NCBI GenBank assembly: GCA_905181955.1
Contig: CAJJAC010000008.1
Coordinates: 20,620 to 84,619 of the forward strand
Length of the DNA stretch: 64,000 bases
Direction of reading: 5' to 3'
From: SAR86 cluster bacterium SAR86B
Lineage (GTDB): Bacteria; Pseudomonadota; Gammaproteobacteria; Magnimaribacterales; D2472
How positions within the stretch are numbered: position 1 is the stretch's first letter; each line of letters starts with the position of its first letter. Below, one piece after another: positions 11,561 to 20,328 of this stretch. The translations under genes and the position numbers were made by a program. The notes beneath the pieces were generated by a model, which saw only the letters and a list, made by a program, of their open reading frames with translations, was not told the origin of the DNA and searched no databases.

Positions 11561-12462
11561 TGATTAAACAACTAGAAGCACATTTTCAAGAAATACAAAA
11601 TGAAATCATAGATCATTATTGTGACTTTGAAACTAAAAAATCTTGTACTATTTCTGATGATAATTGGACAAGGGCAAAAGGAGGAGGAGGCAGAACTTTT
11701 GTCTTAGAAAACGGAAGATTTTTTGATAAAGCTGCAGTAAATTTTTCTTCTATTTCTGGAACAAAATTACCTGAATCAGCAAGAGAATATATAAAGAATA
11801 AAAAAGCAATTTCTTATAAAGCAATGGGTGTATCTGTTATCACCCATCCAAAGAATCCATTTATTCCAACAAGCCATATGAATATAAGATTATTCCTACT
11901 CCTAAATAATAAAAAAGAAATCATTGAGTGGTGGGTAGGAGGTGGTTATGACCTCACTCCATATTTTGCATATGAGAAAGATTGTTTGATGTGGCATAGG
12001 GATGCAAAACTTAATTTTGATCATTTTAATAAGAAATATTACAAAAAATTTGCAAAAAACTGTGACGACTATTTCTTTTTGCCGCATAGAAACGAAAAAA
12101 GGGGTATTGGAGGGGTATTTTTTGATAATTTCAATGATTTAGAGTTAGATGCATCTATAAAATTGCTAAAAAATACAGCTAGAACCTACTTAAAAAGCTA
12201 CTTAAAGATAATAGGCCTAAGGAAAAGTCGTAAATATTCATCTAAAGATAAAGATTTTCAAGAGTACAGAAGAGGAAGATATGCTGAATTTAACCTTTTA
12301 TTTGATAGAGGCACCTCTTTTGGACTCCAGTCTGGTGGAAGAGTCGAGTCAATCCTTGCTTCACTGCCTCCAAAAGCTTCCTGGGTCTATAAAAAAGATA
12401 AATCTTTTGAAAAAAATGAAAAAAATCTATTATTAAGCCTAAAAAAGAAATGGAGAGGTTAA
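11560..12462 (+). CDS. hemF: Oxygen-dependent coproporphyrinogen III oxidase
   Basis: HemF oxidatively decarboxylates coproporphyrinogen III to protoporphyrinogen IX using O2. The 300-aa protein shows the conserved blocks RAKGGGGRTFVLENG, SHMNIRLF, WWVGGGYDLTPYF, HRNEKRGIGGVFFDN and FDRGTSFGLQSGGRVES. A requirement for O2 fits the adjacent aerobic oxidase locus. It is coupled by one-base overlap to tsaC and followed 12 bp later by aroE, the same order as in Pseudomonas. Confidence 0.98.
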   Translation: MIKQLEAHFQEIQNEIIDHYCDFETKKSCTISDDNWTRAKGGGGRTFVLENGRFFDKAAVNFSSISGTKLPESAREYIKNKKAISYKAMGVSVITHPKNPFIPTSHMNIRLFLLLNNKKEIIEWWVGGGYDLTPYFAYEKDCLMWHRDAKLNFDHFNKKYYKKFAKNCDDYFFLPHRNEKRGIGGVFFDNFNDLELDASIKLLKNTARTYLKSYLKIIGLRKSRKYSSKDKDFQEYRRGRYAEFNLLFDRGTSFGLQSGGRVESILASLPPKASWVYKKDKSFEKNEKNLLLSLKKKWRG

Positions 12463-12474
12463 AATTTATAAATA

Positions 12475-13287
12475 ATGTCTAAATTATATAAATTAGGAGT
12501 TATAGGCTCTCCTATAGATCACTCTTTATCCCCATTTATACATTCACGATTTGGCAGGCAGGAAAATATAAATTTAGATTACAGGGCTTATAAAGTTGAA
12601 GATGAAAACCTAGAAGCCTTTGTCAAAGAATTTTTTCTCTCAAAAGACGCTAAAGGACTAAATATAACCTTGCCTCATAAAAAATCTGTAGCAAGAATAA
12701 TTAAAAATCTTTCTGATGAGGCATCTTTTATAGATGCAGTAAATACAATCAATAAAATCTCAAATAAATTACATGCTTTATCCACAGATGGTGAAGGCCT
12801 TATTAAGGACATGGATGAAAAAAATATTAAGATTAAGAATCAAAATATATTGGTTCTTGGTGCGGGAGCAGCTGTTGAAAGTGTTCTATTTAAAATTATC
12901 CAATCCAAACCTAAATCTATAACTTTAATTAACAGGACAGAGGAAAAGTCTAAAAAGCTGCATTCTAAATATTTGCACATGATCGATATATCTCTTGGAC
13001 TAGGAGCTAATAATTATGATTTGGTTATAAACGGGTCATCTGCTGGGCTCACTGGTAATTTTTTACCACCAGAAGATACTTTTTTTAACGAGAAAACAGT
13101 TTTTTATGACCTTAACTATTCATTAACAGGAACAGCATTTTGTAATTGGGCAGATAATATTTCTGATCATTCTTATGACGGCATGGGTATGTTGATATCT
13201 CAGGCTGCACTATCTTTTTATGAGTGGTTTGGTGTGTTGCCATCAACAACAAGCATTGCTGATGAGCTTAGAGATTTAAGAAATTGA
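12475..13287 (+). CDS. aroE: Shikimate dehydrogenase
   Basis: AroE reduces 3-dehydroshikimate with NADPH in chorismate synthesis. The 270-aa protein has the substrate motif SPIDHSLSP near residue 12, NITLPHK containing the catalytic Lys, a nucleotide-binding loop VLGAGAAVES (usual GAGGA), INGSSAGLTG, and GMGMLISQAALSFYEWFG at the C-terminus. It overlaps the downstream zinc-ribbon gene by 4 bp. All catalytic landmarks are intact. Confidence 0.96.
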   Translation: MSKLYKLGVIGSPIDHSLSPFIHSRFGRQENINLDYRAYKVEDENLEAFVKEFFLSKDAKGLNITLPHKKSVARIIKNLSDEASFIDAVNTINKISNKLHALSTDGEGLIKDMDEKNIKIKNQNILVLGAGAAVESVLFKIIQSKPKSITLINRTEEKSKKLHSKYLHMIDISLGLGANNYDLVINGSSAGLTGNFLPPEDTFFNEKTVFYDLNYSLTGTAFCNWADNISDHSYDGMGMLISQAALSFYEWFGVLPSTTSIADELRDLRN

Positions 13288-13499
13288 AAAAGTTTATACA
13301 ATTCATAGCTGGGGCGATCTGCCCAAGCTGCTCAGAGCAAGACTCGATAGCAATTCATCAAGATGATGATGAGATATACTGCGCTAAATGTGGCTATAAA
13401 GAATTTAGACCTGGTTCTATAAAAGATCCAAAAAAAATGACTACAATTAAAGCAGTTAATGTTGTTGATATAACAGATTTTAATAAGACTAAAAAGTAG
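13284..13499 (+). CDS. yheV: YheV-like putative zinc-ribbon protein
   Basis: This 71-aa protein resembles E. coli YheV (DUF2387). It begins MKKFIQFIAGAICPSC and has two Cys pairs, CPSC near residue 14 and CAKC near residue 33, separated by a short acidic stretch, which would form one zinc ribbon. The function of the family is unknown. It starts with TTG inside the aroE stop region (TTGA overlap), so its translation probably depends on aroE. In E. coli it sits near kefB, and its position after aroE is different. Confidence 0.8.
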   Translation: MKKFIQFIAGAICPSCSEQDSIAIHQDDDEIYCAKCGYKEFRPGSIKDPKKMTTIKAVNVVDITDFNKTKK

Positions 13500-13538
13500 T
13501 AATTTATTCCCCAAAGTTATAGAATACACGGAAATTAA

Positions 13539-13567
13539 GCCATAAGAATTGAGTAACTTTTTATGGC
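13539..13567 (+). promoter_or_regulatory. Hairpin between yheV and coxB
   Basis: GCCATAAGAA at 13539-13548 pairs with TTTTTATGGC at 13558-13567 (10 bp including one G-T) around a 9-nt loop. No T-tract follows on either strand, so it does not look like an ordinary intrinsic terminator. It lies 40 bp upstream of the coxB ATG and could be a 5'-UTR structure, an operator, or part of a weak terminator for the upstream operon. An AAGGGA Shine-Dalgarno precedes coxB just downstream. Confidence 0.4.
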
Positions 13568-13606
13568 ATCAAAGGTTCTATAAAAAACTAGTTATAAGGG
13601 ACATAC

Positions 13607-14761
13607 ATGACTAATGTTAGAAGTTTAATTTTTTCAATTAAAAAACAATTTACAGTTATATTATTTGCGCTTTCCAATAAAGCTTCGGCTGAGTGGGATG
13701 ACTTAAATATGACGCAGGGAGCAACTGCAATAAGTAGAGAGGTCTATGACCTGCATATGCTTATTTTTTGGATTTGTGTTGTTATAGGCGTCTTAGTATT
13801 TGGAGTCATGTTTTACTCAATGTATGCATATACCAAAAAGAAGAATCCTGTTGCAGCTACATTTCATGAGAATACAAAGGTTGAGCTAGCATGGACAATT
13901 ATTCCTTTTTTAATTCTTATTGCTATGGCTGTTCCAGCATCCAAAACTCTTCAATCTATTTATAACGATGAAGCTGGCGATATTAATATTCAAGTAATTG
14001 GTCATCAATGGAAGTGGCAGTACAGATATCTCGAAGATGATGTTAACTTTTTTGCAAACCTATCAACTGATCTCGATGAAATATATAACAAAGTTCCTAA
14101 GGGTGAAAACTATCTTCAAGAAGTTGATGAAATAGTAGTAATCCCAGTTGGCAAAAAAGTTAGATTTCTTATAACAGCAAATGATGTTATCCATTCATGG
14201 TGGGTGCCTGCATTTGCCATAAAACAAGATGCTATCCCTGGTTTTATAAATACTGCTTGGACTATTGTTGATGAGCCCGGACTATTCAGAGGAAAATGCA
14301 CAGAGCTGTGCGGAAAAAATCATGGCTTTATGCCCATTGTAGTTAAGGCTGTTGAGCAAGATGAGTACGATCTTTGGATAAAAGAAAAACAAGCAGGAGC
14401 AATAGCTTTGGCTGAATTAACAGAAAAAGACTGGACAGCTGCAGAGCTTGTAGAAAGAGGTGAATCTCTATATATAAAGAACTGTGTAGCATGTCATGGA
14501 CCTAATGGTGCAGGTGTAACAGGAATTTTTCCTGCTCTGGCAGGAAGTGACATAGTTTTAAATAATAAAACTCGCCAAATAGAAATTTTGATGGAAGGAG
14601 TTCAAGGAGCCGCAATGCAATCTTATGCAGAACAACTTGCTGAAGTTGATATGGCAGCCGTTATTACTTACACAAGAAGGTCTTGGGGTAATGCTGAGAA
14701 AGGGGATGGAGAAATTGTTGTTCCCAAAGATATAGTTGAATATAAGAAAGCAAAAATTTAG
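13607..14761 (+). CDS. coxB: Cytochrome c oxidase subunit II with fused cytochrome c domain (caa3 type)
   Basis: Subunit II accepts electrons at the CuA centre and passes them to subunit I. The 384-aa protein has a signal-like N-terminus, two transmembrane helices (about residues 45-110), and the CuA motif CTELCGKNHGFM with the upstream His in VIHSWWVP. A C-terminal class I cytochrome c domain contains CVACH at residues 293-297. The extra heme domain makes this a caa3-like enzyme able to take electrons from other c-type cytochromes. It is the first gene of the oxidase operon, with AAGGGA seven bases before its ATG. Confidence 0.97.
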   Translation: MTNVRSLIFSIKKQFTVILFALSNKASAEWDDLNMTQGATAISREVYDLHMLIFWICVVIGVLVFGVMFYSMYAYTKKKNPVAATFHENTKVELAWTIIPFLILIAMAVPASKTLQSIYNDEAGDINIQVIGHQWKWQYRYLEDDVNFFANLSTDLDEIYNKVPKGENYLQEVDEIVVIPVGKKVRFLITANDVIHSWWVPAFAIKQDAIPGFINTAWTIVDEPGLFRGKCTELCGKNHGFMPIVVKAVEQDEYDLWIKEKQAGAIALAELTEKDWTAAELVERGESLYIKNCVACHGPNGAGVTGIFPALAGSDIVLNNKTRQIEILMEGVQGAAMQSYAEQLAEVDMAAVITYTRRSWGNAEKGDGEIVVPKDIVEYKKAKI

Positions 14762-14779
14762 TATTAAAAGAGGAAATAT

Positions 14780-16363
14780 ATGAGCGCTGTAATAGAAAAT
14801 CACCATGACGATCATCATCATGGTCCTGCAAAAGGTTTAAAAAGATGGTTTTATACAACTAACCATAAAGATATAGGAACACTATATCTGTGGTTTAGTT
14901 TTGCTATGTTCCTCATTGGTGGAGCTATGGCAATGATTATCAGAGCCGAGCTTTTCCAGCCAGGCATGCAAATTGTTGAGCCAGAATTCTATAATCAAAT
15001 GATCACCTTGCACGGGTTAATTATGATTTTCGGTGGAGTTATGCCAGCCTTTGTTGGTCTTGCTAACTGGCTAGTTCCTATGATGATAGGTGCACCAGAT
15101 ATGGCATTGCCTAGAATGAATAATTTAAGTTTTTGGATATTACCTTTTGCATTCTTTATTCTTCTATCTTCATTATTTATGGAGGGTGGAGCTCCTAATT
15201 TTGGTTGGACGTTTTATGCGCCTCTTTCAACTACTTATGCCCCTCCAAGCACAACCTTTTTTATATTCTCTGTTCATATAATGGGTGCATCATCAATAAT
15301 GGGCTCAATTAATGTCATAGTAACAATCATGAACATGAGAGCTCCAGGAATGGGGCTTATGAAAATGCCTCTTTTCGTATGGTCCTGGTTGATTACTGCA
15401 TACCTACTAATTGCAGTTATGCCAGTTCTTGCAGGCGCAGTAACTATGATGTTAATGGATATCCATTTTGGAACTAGTTTCTTTAATGCAGCAGGTGGCG
15501 GAGACCCAGTTCTATTCCAGCATATATTTTGGTTCTTCGGACATCCAGAAGTCTATATTATGATTCTTCCAGCTTTTGGAATTGTTTCTCATATTATTGA
15601 GACCTTCTCTAGAAAACAGTTATTTGGATACTCATCTATGGTTTGGGCGATGCTATCAATTGCTATCCTTTCTTTTGTAGTATGGGCGCATCATATGTTT
15701 ACAGTTGGCATGCCTCTTGCGGCAGAATTATTTTTCATGTGGTCAACAATGCTTATCGCCGTTCCAACTGGAGTAAAAGTATTTAATTGGATAGCAACTA
15801 TGTTTAGGGGCTCAATAACATTTGAAACACCTATGTTATTTGCATGTGCATTTGTTGTGTTATTCACCCTTGGTGGCTTTTCTGGGTTAATGCTTGCCAT
15901 TACTCCAGCTGATTTTCAGTATCACGATACATACTTTGTTGTAGCTCATTTTCATTACGTATTAGTTCCTGGAGCTATCTTCTCAATAATGGCAGCAGTC
16001 TATTACTGGATACCTAAATGGACTGGCAACATGTATGACGAAAGACTTGGAAAACTTCATTTCTGGCTTTCATTTGTTGGTGTAAATGTAACATTCTTCC
16101 CACAGCATTTTATCGGCTTGGCTGGCATGCCAAGACGTGTTCCAGATTACGCGTTGCAATTTGCAGACTGGAATATGGTTTCAACAGCCGGAGCATTCTT
16201 ATTTGGTTTTTCACAAGTATTCTTCTTATTTATTGTTATTAAGACAGTAGTGGGTGGAAAGAAAGCAACTGCTCAGGTATGGGAAGGTGCTAGAGGTTTA
16301 GAATGGACAGTTGATTCACCTGCTCCTTATCATACATTTACCACACCACCTAAAGTAAGCTAA
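14780..16363 (+). CDS. coxA: Cytochrome c oxidase subunit I
   Basis: This is the catalytic subunit carrying heme a and the heme a3-CuB site. Ligand motifs are visible: TLHGLIMIF (heme a), FFGHPEVYIMILPAFG (CuB His plus Tyr, and the proton-channel Glu), WAHHMFTVG (CuB His pair) and HDTYFVVAHFHYVL (heme a/a3 His). The D-channel Asp is in GAPDMALPRMNNLSFW. These define a type A1 heme-copper oxidase. The 527 aa give about 12 helices. A His/Asp-rich N-terminus (HHDDHHHG) could bind metal. AGAGGAAA precedes the ATG. Confidence 0.98.
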   Translation: MSAVIENHHDDHHHGPAKGLKRWFYTTNHKDIGTLYLWFSFAMFLIGGAMAMIIRAELFQPGMQIVEPEFYNQMITLHGLIMIFGGVMPAFVGLANWLVPMMIGAPDMALPRMNNLSFWILPFAFFILLSSLFMEGGAPNFGWTFYAPLSTTYAPPSTTFFIFSVHIMGASSIMGSINVIVTIMNMRAPGMGLMKMPLFVWSWLITAYLLIAVMPVLAGAVTMMLMDIHFGTSFFNAAGGGDPVLFQHIFWFFGHPEVYIMILPAFGIVSHIIETFSRKQLFGYSSMVWAMLSIAILSFVVWAHHMFTVGMPLAAELFFMWSTMLIAVPTGVKVFNWIATMFRGSITFETPMLFACAFVVLFTLGGFSGLMLAITPADFQYHDTYFVVAHFHYVLVPGAIFSIMAAVYYWIPKWTGNMYDERLGKLHFWLSFVGVNVTFFPQHFIGLAGMPRRVPDYALQFADWNMVSTAGAFLFGFSQVFFLFIVIKTVVGGKKATAQVWEGARGLEWTVDSPAPYHTFTTPPKVS

Positions 16364-16365
16364 TT

Positions 16366-16926
16366 ATGGGTAATAAGAGAAAGACTATATTAAAACTTTC
16401 AGCCGCAGTGGCGGGAATGTACTTATTCTCTTTTTTACTTGTGCCTTTATATGATGTTTTTTGTGATATTACAGGCCTAAATGGCAAAGTTGCTCAATCA
16501 ACGAATGCAGAGTCATCAATATCTGTTGAAGGAAGAGAGATAAGTCTTCAATTTATCTCACATAATAATGCAGGAATGCCTTGGGTATTTAAGCCATCAA
16601 AAAAAGTTTCAAAAATAAAAACGGGGACACTTTATGAGGCTACATTTTATGCAAAGAATACTACTGATAAAATGATGACTGGTAGAGCTGTTAATAGCGT
16701 TGCTCCGTCAAATGCAAAAGATTATATTAAAAAAATAGAGTGTTTTTGTTTTGCTGAAGGCATAGAGCTTATGCCAGGTGAAGAGATACTCCTTCCAATC
16801 AAAATGGTTGTTGATAATGAGCTGCCTAAAAATATTAAGAATATAGTTCTTTCTTATACTATCTTCGATAGTAATATAGAACACAGTATTACAATGGATC
16901 ACGATAGTGATCTCGCGGGGTCTTAA
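16366..16926 (+). CDS. ctaG: Cytochrome c oxidase assembly protein CtaG (Cox11)
   Basis: CtaG/Cox11 delivers copper to the CuB site of subunit I. The 186-aa protein has one N-terminal membrane helix (about residues 8-28), the conserved LVPLYDVFCDITGLNGK block, and the copper-binding CFCF pair in the sequence KKIECFCFAEG. It lies between coxA (2 bp) and coxC (3 bp), the usual position. Confidence 0.96.
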   Translation: MGNKRKTILKLSAAVAGMYLFSFLLVPLYDVFCDITGLNGKVAQSTNAESSISVEGREISLQFISHNNAGMPWVFKPSKKVSKIKTGTLYEATFYAKNTTDKMMTGRAVNSVAPSNAKDYIKKIECFCFAEGIELMPGEEILLPIKMVVDNELPKNIKNIVLSYTIFDSNIEHSITMDHDSDLAGS

Positions 16927-16929
16927 GAT

Positions 16930-17847
16930 ATGAGTGGTGGAAATTATTACGTACCAGATTCAAGCAGATATCCAATTTTTGCTGCTGTCTCTTTATTTCT
17001 TCTTGTTATGGGAGCAGGTGGAACAATAAATGGAGTAGCTAACGGCTCTACAGTTTTATATATAGGCTTTGCAACTATGGCTGTGACAATGTTTTTCTGG
17101 TTTAGAACAGTTGTTCAGGAACATCTAGCAGGTCTTGATAGTGCTCAGTTAAAAAAATCTTATGTATTTGGTATGGCATGGTTCATTTTTTCTGAGGTTA
17201 TGTTCTTTGGAGCATTTTTTGGCGCTTTATTTTATGTAAGAAATTTTGCAGTGCCATGGCTAGCAGGTGAGGGAGAGAAAGGCGCACCAATTGCATTTGT
17301 TCAAGAGATGGGCGTAGACTTTTGGACTGGATTCCAAAATACGTGGCCAGTTATAGCTACTCCAGATGCTGGAGATGCATACGAGATGGCTGATAAAAGT
17401 ATGGCTTTTCCTGGTTGGTCGCATGTTGCTGAGTGGTTACCTCTTTGGAATACAATCATTCTTCTAAGCTCAAGTGTTACCGTACATTTTGCTCATCTAG
17501 GTTTAAAAAATGGAAGCAGAAAAGCTTTTAATAGATGGCTTGGTGCAACAGTCGGCTTAGCTGTAATATTTTTAGGACTCCAAGCTGCAGAATACTATGA
17601 AGCATATGCACATTACGGACTAACCCTTAATTCTGGAATATACGGATCTACATTCTTTATGTTAACTGGGTTTCATGGCTTCCATGTTTTTCTTGGTTGT
17701 TGCATGCTTTCAGTGATGCTTGTTAGATCAGTATTCTTTAATCATTTTGAAACACATGACCATTTTGGTTTTGAAGCAGCATCATGGTACTGGCACTTTG
17801 TAGATGTTGTTTGGGTAATGTTATTTTTCTTTGTATATATAATCTAA
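16930..17847 (+). CDS. coxC: Cytochrome c oxidase subunit III
   Basis: Subunit III stabilises the oxidase core and supports proton uptake. The 305-aa protein is strongly hydrophobic with about seven helices. It carries the family blocks GMAWFIFSEVMFFGAFFGALFY, quoted here in part as FSEVMFFGAFFG, GSTFFMLTGFHGFHVFLG and SWYWHFVDVVWVMLF. The loop between helices around residues 110-160 is longer than in the minimal form. It overlaps the convergent DUF2909 gene by 4 bp at the stop codons. Confidence 0.97.
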   Translation: MSGGNYYVPDSSRYPIFAAVSLFLLVMGAGGTINGVANGSTVLYIGFATMAVTMFFWFRTVVQEHLAGLDSAQLKKSYVFGMAWFIFSEVMFFGAFFGALFYVRNFAVPWLAGEGEKGAPIAFVQEMGVDFWTGFQNTWPVIATPDAGDAYEMADKSMAFPGWSHVAEWLPLWNTIILLSSSVTVHFAHLGLKNGSRKAFNRWLGATVGLAVIFLGLQAAEYYEAYAHYGLTLNSGIYGSTFFMLTGFHGFHVFLGCCMLSVMLVRSVFFNHFETHDHFGFEAASWYWHFVDVVWVMLFFFVYII

Positions 17848-18089
17848 TTAACTTGGTCCCAAGGAACGCTATTACCTAGCTGCCCTGTATAAAGACCATA
17901 CGTAATTAAAATTATTAATAAGATACCAAGACTAACTCTAGCTCCTAAACCATAAACAGTTCTTTTGCTTTCGGTTAAGCCCTGATCCTTCAAGAGAAAG
18001 AATAGGCTACTACCTAAACTTAAAAGGATTAAAGCGATTACAATGAATATTGTAGTTTTTAATAACATCTTGCGAGTATTGTAAAACAT
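17844..18089 (-). CDS. DUF2909-like twin-transmembrane protein
   Basis: This 81-aa protein has two predicted membrane helices (about residues 10-33 and 48-67) joined by a short polar loop, and an end containing GNSVPWDQV. It matches small DUF2909 proteins that sit between coxC and SURF1 in many gammaproteobacterial oxidase loci. The function is unknown, and a role in oxidase assembly is inferred only from position. It lies on the opposite strand to the operon, overlaps coxC by 4 bp and is divergent from SURF1 across 16 bp. An internal ATG at 18068 is an alternative start. Confidence 0.75.
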   Translation of the reverse strand: MFYNTRKMLLKTTIFIVIALILLSLGSSLFFLLKDQGLTESKRTVYGLGARVSLGILLIILITYGLYTGQLGNSVPWDQVN

Positions 18090-18105
18090 AGTTTTTTTTT
18101 TAGAT

Positions 18106-18816
18106 ATGACTAGAAACCAATCTTTTAATCCGGGTACAAAAATCTCTGTATTTTTTATCTTTTTTGCAACTGTATTTTTTGCACTAGGCGTATGGCAGAT
18201 AGAAAGAGGTCAAAATAAACAACAAGTATTAGATGCATTTAACTCAGCCATGAAAGCTGAACCTTCCCCACTTAGCTCAAACTCAAAAAAATGGCAGCGT
18301 GTATATGTATCTGGAACATTTGATGAATCACGTCAAATTTTAATTGACAACACAATTTTTAGAGGTCGCGTAGGTTTTAAAGTTTTTACTCCTTTTATCT
18401 TAAAGTCATCAGAGCAATTACTGCTTGTTGATAGAGGCTGGATACAACAAGAAGACTTTAGAGTAAATTTACCAGCCATACCTATCAAAAGCCTATCTGC
18501 AGACCTTAGTGGGTTACTTGTAAAACCAGAGCTTGGCTTTGTTCTGTCTGATGAGTTAATTTCAGGCCCATGGCCAAAGATAAGCCAAACCCAATCATTG
18601 AATTATATTGTAAAAGAATATCCCGAAGAGCTTTATCCTTTTGTATTAGTCGCTGAACCAACATTTCAAGATGCCTTGAATTATATGGAAGTTATACCAA
18701 CCAATATGCCTCCTGTAAAACACTATGGATATGCACTTCAGTGGTTTACTATGTTTCTTGTTTTATGTGGGATGTATATATATTTCGGTTTCAAAAATAA
18801 AAATTATGAAAAATAA
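18106..18816 (+). CDS. SURF1 family cytochrome oxidase assembly protein
   Basis: SURF1 proteins help insert heme a into subunit I. The 236-aa protein has two terminal membrane helices flanking a periplasmic domain. Typical features are ALGVWQIERGQNKQQ after the first helix, WQRVYVSGTFD, LLLVDRGWI, and PPVKHYGYALQWF before the second helix near residue 210. Its C-terminus overlaps the next gene by 11 bp. It belongs with ctaA and ctaB as the heme A branch of oxidase assembly. Confidence 0.93.
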   Translation: MTRNQSFNPGTKISVFFIFFATVFFALGVWQIERGQNKQQVLDAFNSAMKAEPSPLSSNSKKWQRVYVSGTFDESRQILIDNTIFRGRVGFKVFTPFILKSSEQLLLVDRGWIQQEDFRVNLPAIPIKSLSADLSGLLVKPELGFVLSDELISGPWPKISQTQSLNYIVKEYPEELYPFVLVAEPTFQDALNYMEVIPTNMPPVKHYGYALQWFTMFLVLCGMYIYFGFKNKNYEK

Positions 18817-19354
18817 AATAGCATTAATCTTTATCTTATTAACTCCTATTCTTATCGTAGCTCTATCTTCTATATATTTTAGTATGGGATATTCACCAGA
18901 AGGTACAAAAAATGAAGGCATATTCTTTAATGAATACTTTGATGTATCAGATATGGAAATTTATACAGAGGATAAAAAAATATCATTTCAAGACGGCAAA
19001 TGGATTCTCGGTGTTTACATAACAGATGCAGATAAAGCAAAAAACTCTTTATATCTTATGCGTCAATTAAATGTTGCCTTAAATAGAGATATTTTTAGGG
19101 TTAAAAGAGCGGCTTTTTATAATAATAAAGAATTAGAAGCAGCTATAAAAAATACAAAGAGCGAATATCCCAGAATAGGCATCTATAAAGATCCTTCAAA
19201 TATTTTCTTTAACTCTTTACAAAACAATTCTGATCTAGATCTTACTCTAGATAATCCAATTTTTGTTATAGATCCTTACGGAAGAGTTGTTATGTACTTT
19301 AATGTTGATCTTGATCCTAAGAAAATCTTAAAAGATTTGAAGGTATTAATTTAA
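18806..19354 (+). CDS. Membrane-anchored protein of the oxidase assembly locus, unknown function
   Basis: The start was placed at the ATG at 18806 because the longer reading frame would lie deep inside SURF1. From there the protein is 182 aa, with one N-terminal membrane helix (about residues 5-22) followed by a soluble domain. Small proteins of this layout occur between SURF1 and ctaA in related gammaproteobacteria. The pattern DPYGRVVMYFN near the end resembles the last strands of thioredoxin-like or SCO-like domains, but no CxxC is present. The function is not known. It overlaps SURF1 by 11 bp and ctaA by one base. Confidence 0.75.
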   Translation: MKNKIALIFILLTPILIVALSSIYFSMGYSPEGTKNEGIFFNEYFDVSDMEIYTEDKKISFQDGKWILGVYITDADKAKNSLYLMRQLNVALNRDIFRVKRAAFYNNKELEAAIKNTKSEYPRIGIYKDPSNIFFNSLQNNSDLDLTLDNPIFVIDPYGRVVMYFNVDLDPKKILKDLKVLI

Positions 19355-20328
19355 TGACATACATAAGAAATTTATCTCTATTTGGCGTTTTATTTGGTTT
19401 TGTTGTAGTCGCACTTGGTGCTTGGACTAGATTAGTAGATGCCGGTCTAGGCTGTCCAGACTGGCCTGGGTGTTATGGGTTTGTTGTTTTTCCTACGAGT
19501 GAATTAGATGTAGCGATTGCAGAACAGCGCTTCCCTCAATTTCCATATGACATTAATAAAGCAATACCAGAAGTAGTTCATAGATATTTTGCTGCTACAT
19601 TAGGGTTAGTTGCCATAGTACTTTCTTTCTTATCTTTTAAACAAAGAAAAGACATTAATATTAGATACTGGTGTCTTGGGTTACTTGTATTTATATGTTG
19701 CCAGGGAGTATTTGGTTATCTTACTGTTAGCTTAAAACTCTTACCGATAATAGTTACAGGCCATCTCTTTGGTGGATTTATTACTGTATCGTTATTCTTC
19801 TTTATCTTTATTAGGGCAGGAAATTTTGCTTCATTAAATACCTTTAATATCCAAAAAGTTAAATATATTGCATTAACTTGCTTAGCCTTGCTCTTAGTTC
19901 AAATATTTTTAGGTGCCTGGACAAGTACCAATTATGCTTCACTAGCGTGCCCGGATTTTCCCACCTGCCAGGGTTCTTTTTCTCCTGATATGGATTTCAA
20001 GAATGGATTTAGTTTTAATCAAGAGGTTGGGCCCAATTACTTATATGGGTTACTAGATAATCCTTCCAGAGTTGCAATTCATTATTCTCACAGAGTGACC
20101 GCTTTAATTTTAATGCTCGCATATTTAATATTAATATCCAAACTTTGGTTTACAGCGGCAGCTCCATTAGCATCTTCAGTTGGCGTGATACTACTAACTC
20201 AAATATCATTAGGTATCATGAATGTTGTATATGTTTTACCTCTTTATATTGCTATAGCGCATAATCTAGTAGCTGCATTACTTTTAATCATAACGCTAAC
20301 AATTAATTATTTAGCCTGGAAAAGATGA
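19354..20328 (+). CDS. ctaA: Heme A synthase (COX15/CtaA family)
   Basis: CtaA oxidises the C8 methyl of heme O to the formyl of heme A. The 324-aa polytopic protein has eight likely helices. Paired Cys motifs lie in extracytoplasmic loops (GLGCPDWPGCYG near residue 32 and ACPDFPTCQG near residue 205), and His ligands are present in EVVHRYFAATLG, GHLFGG, HYSHRVTALI and IAHNLVAALL. It starts one base inside the previous gene's stop and overlaps ctaB by 4 bp. Confidence 0.96.
   Translation: MTYIRNLSLFGVLFGFVVVALGAWTRLVDAGLGCPDWPGCYGFVVFPTSELDVAIAEQRFPQFPYDINKAIPEVVHRYFAATLGLVAIVLSFLSFKQRKDINIRYWCLGLLVFICCQGVFGYLTVSLKLLPIIVTGHLFGGFITVSLFFFIFIRAGNFASLNTFNIQKVKYIALTCLALLLVQIFLGAWTSTNYASLACPDFPTCQGSFSPDMDFKNGFSFNQEVGPNYLYGLLDNPSRVAIHYSHRVTALILMLAYLILISKLWFTAAAPLASSVGVILLTQISLGIMNVVYVLPLYIAIAHNLVAALLLIITLTINYLAWKR

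Noticed and set aside
12778..12786. Perfect DnaA box TTATCCACA inside aroE
   Set aside because: A single 9-mer in an AT-rich 64-kb window is expected about once by chance, and there is no cluster.
18725..18805. Longer start for the protein at 18806
   Set aside because: The extra 27 residues lie inside SURF1 and would place an odd second hydrophobic segment before a normal signal anchor.
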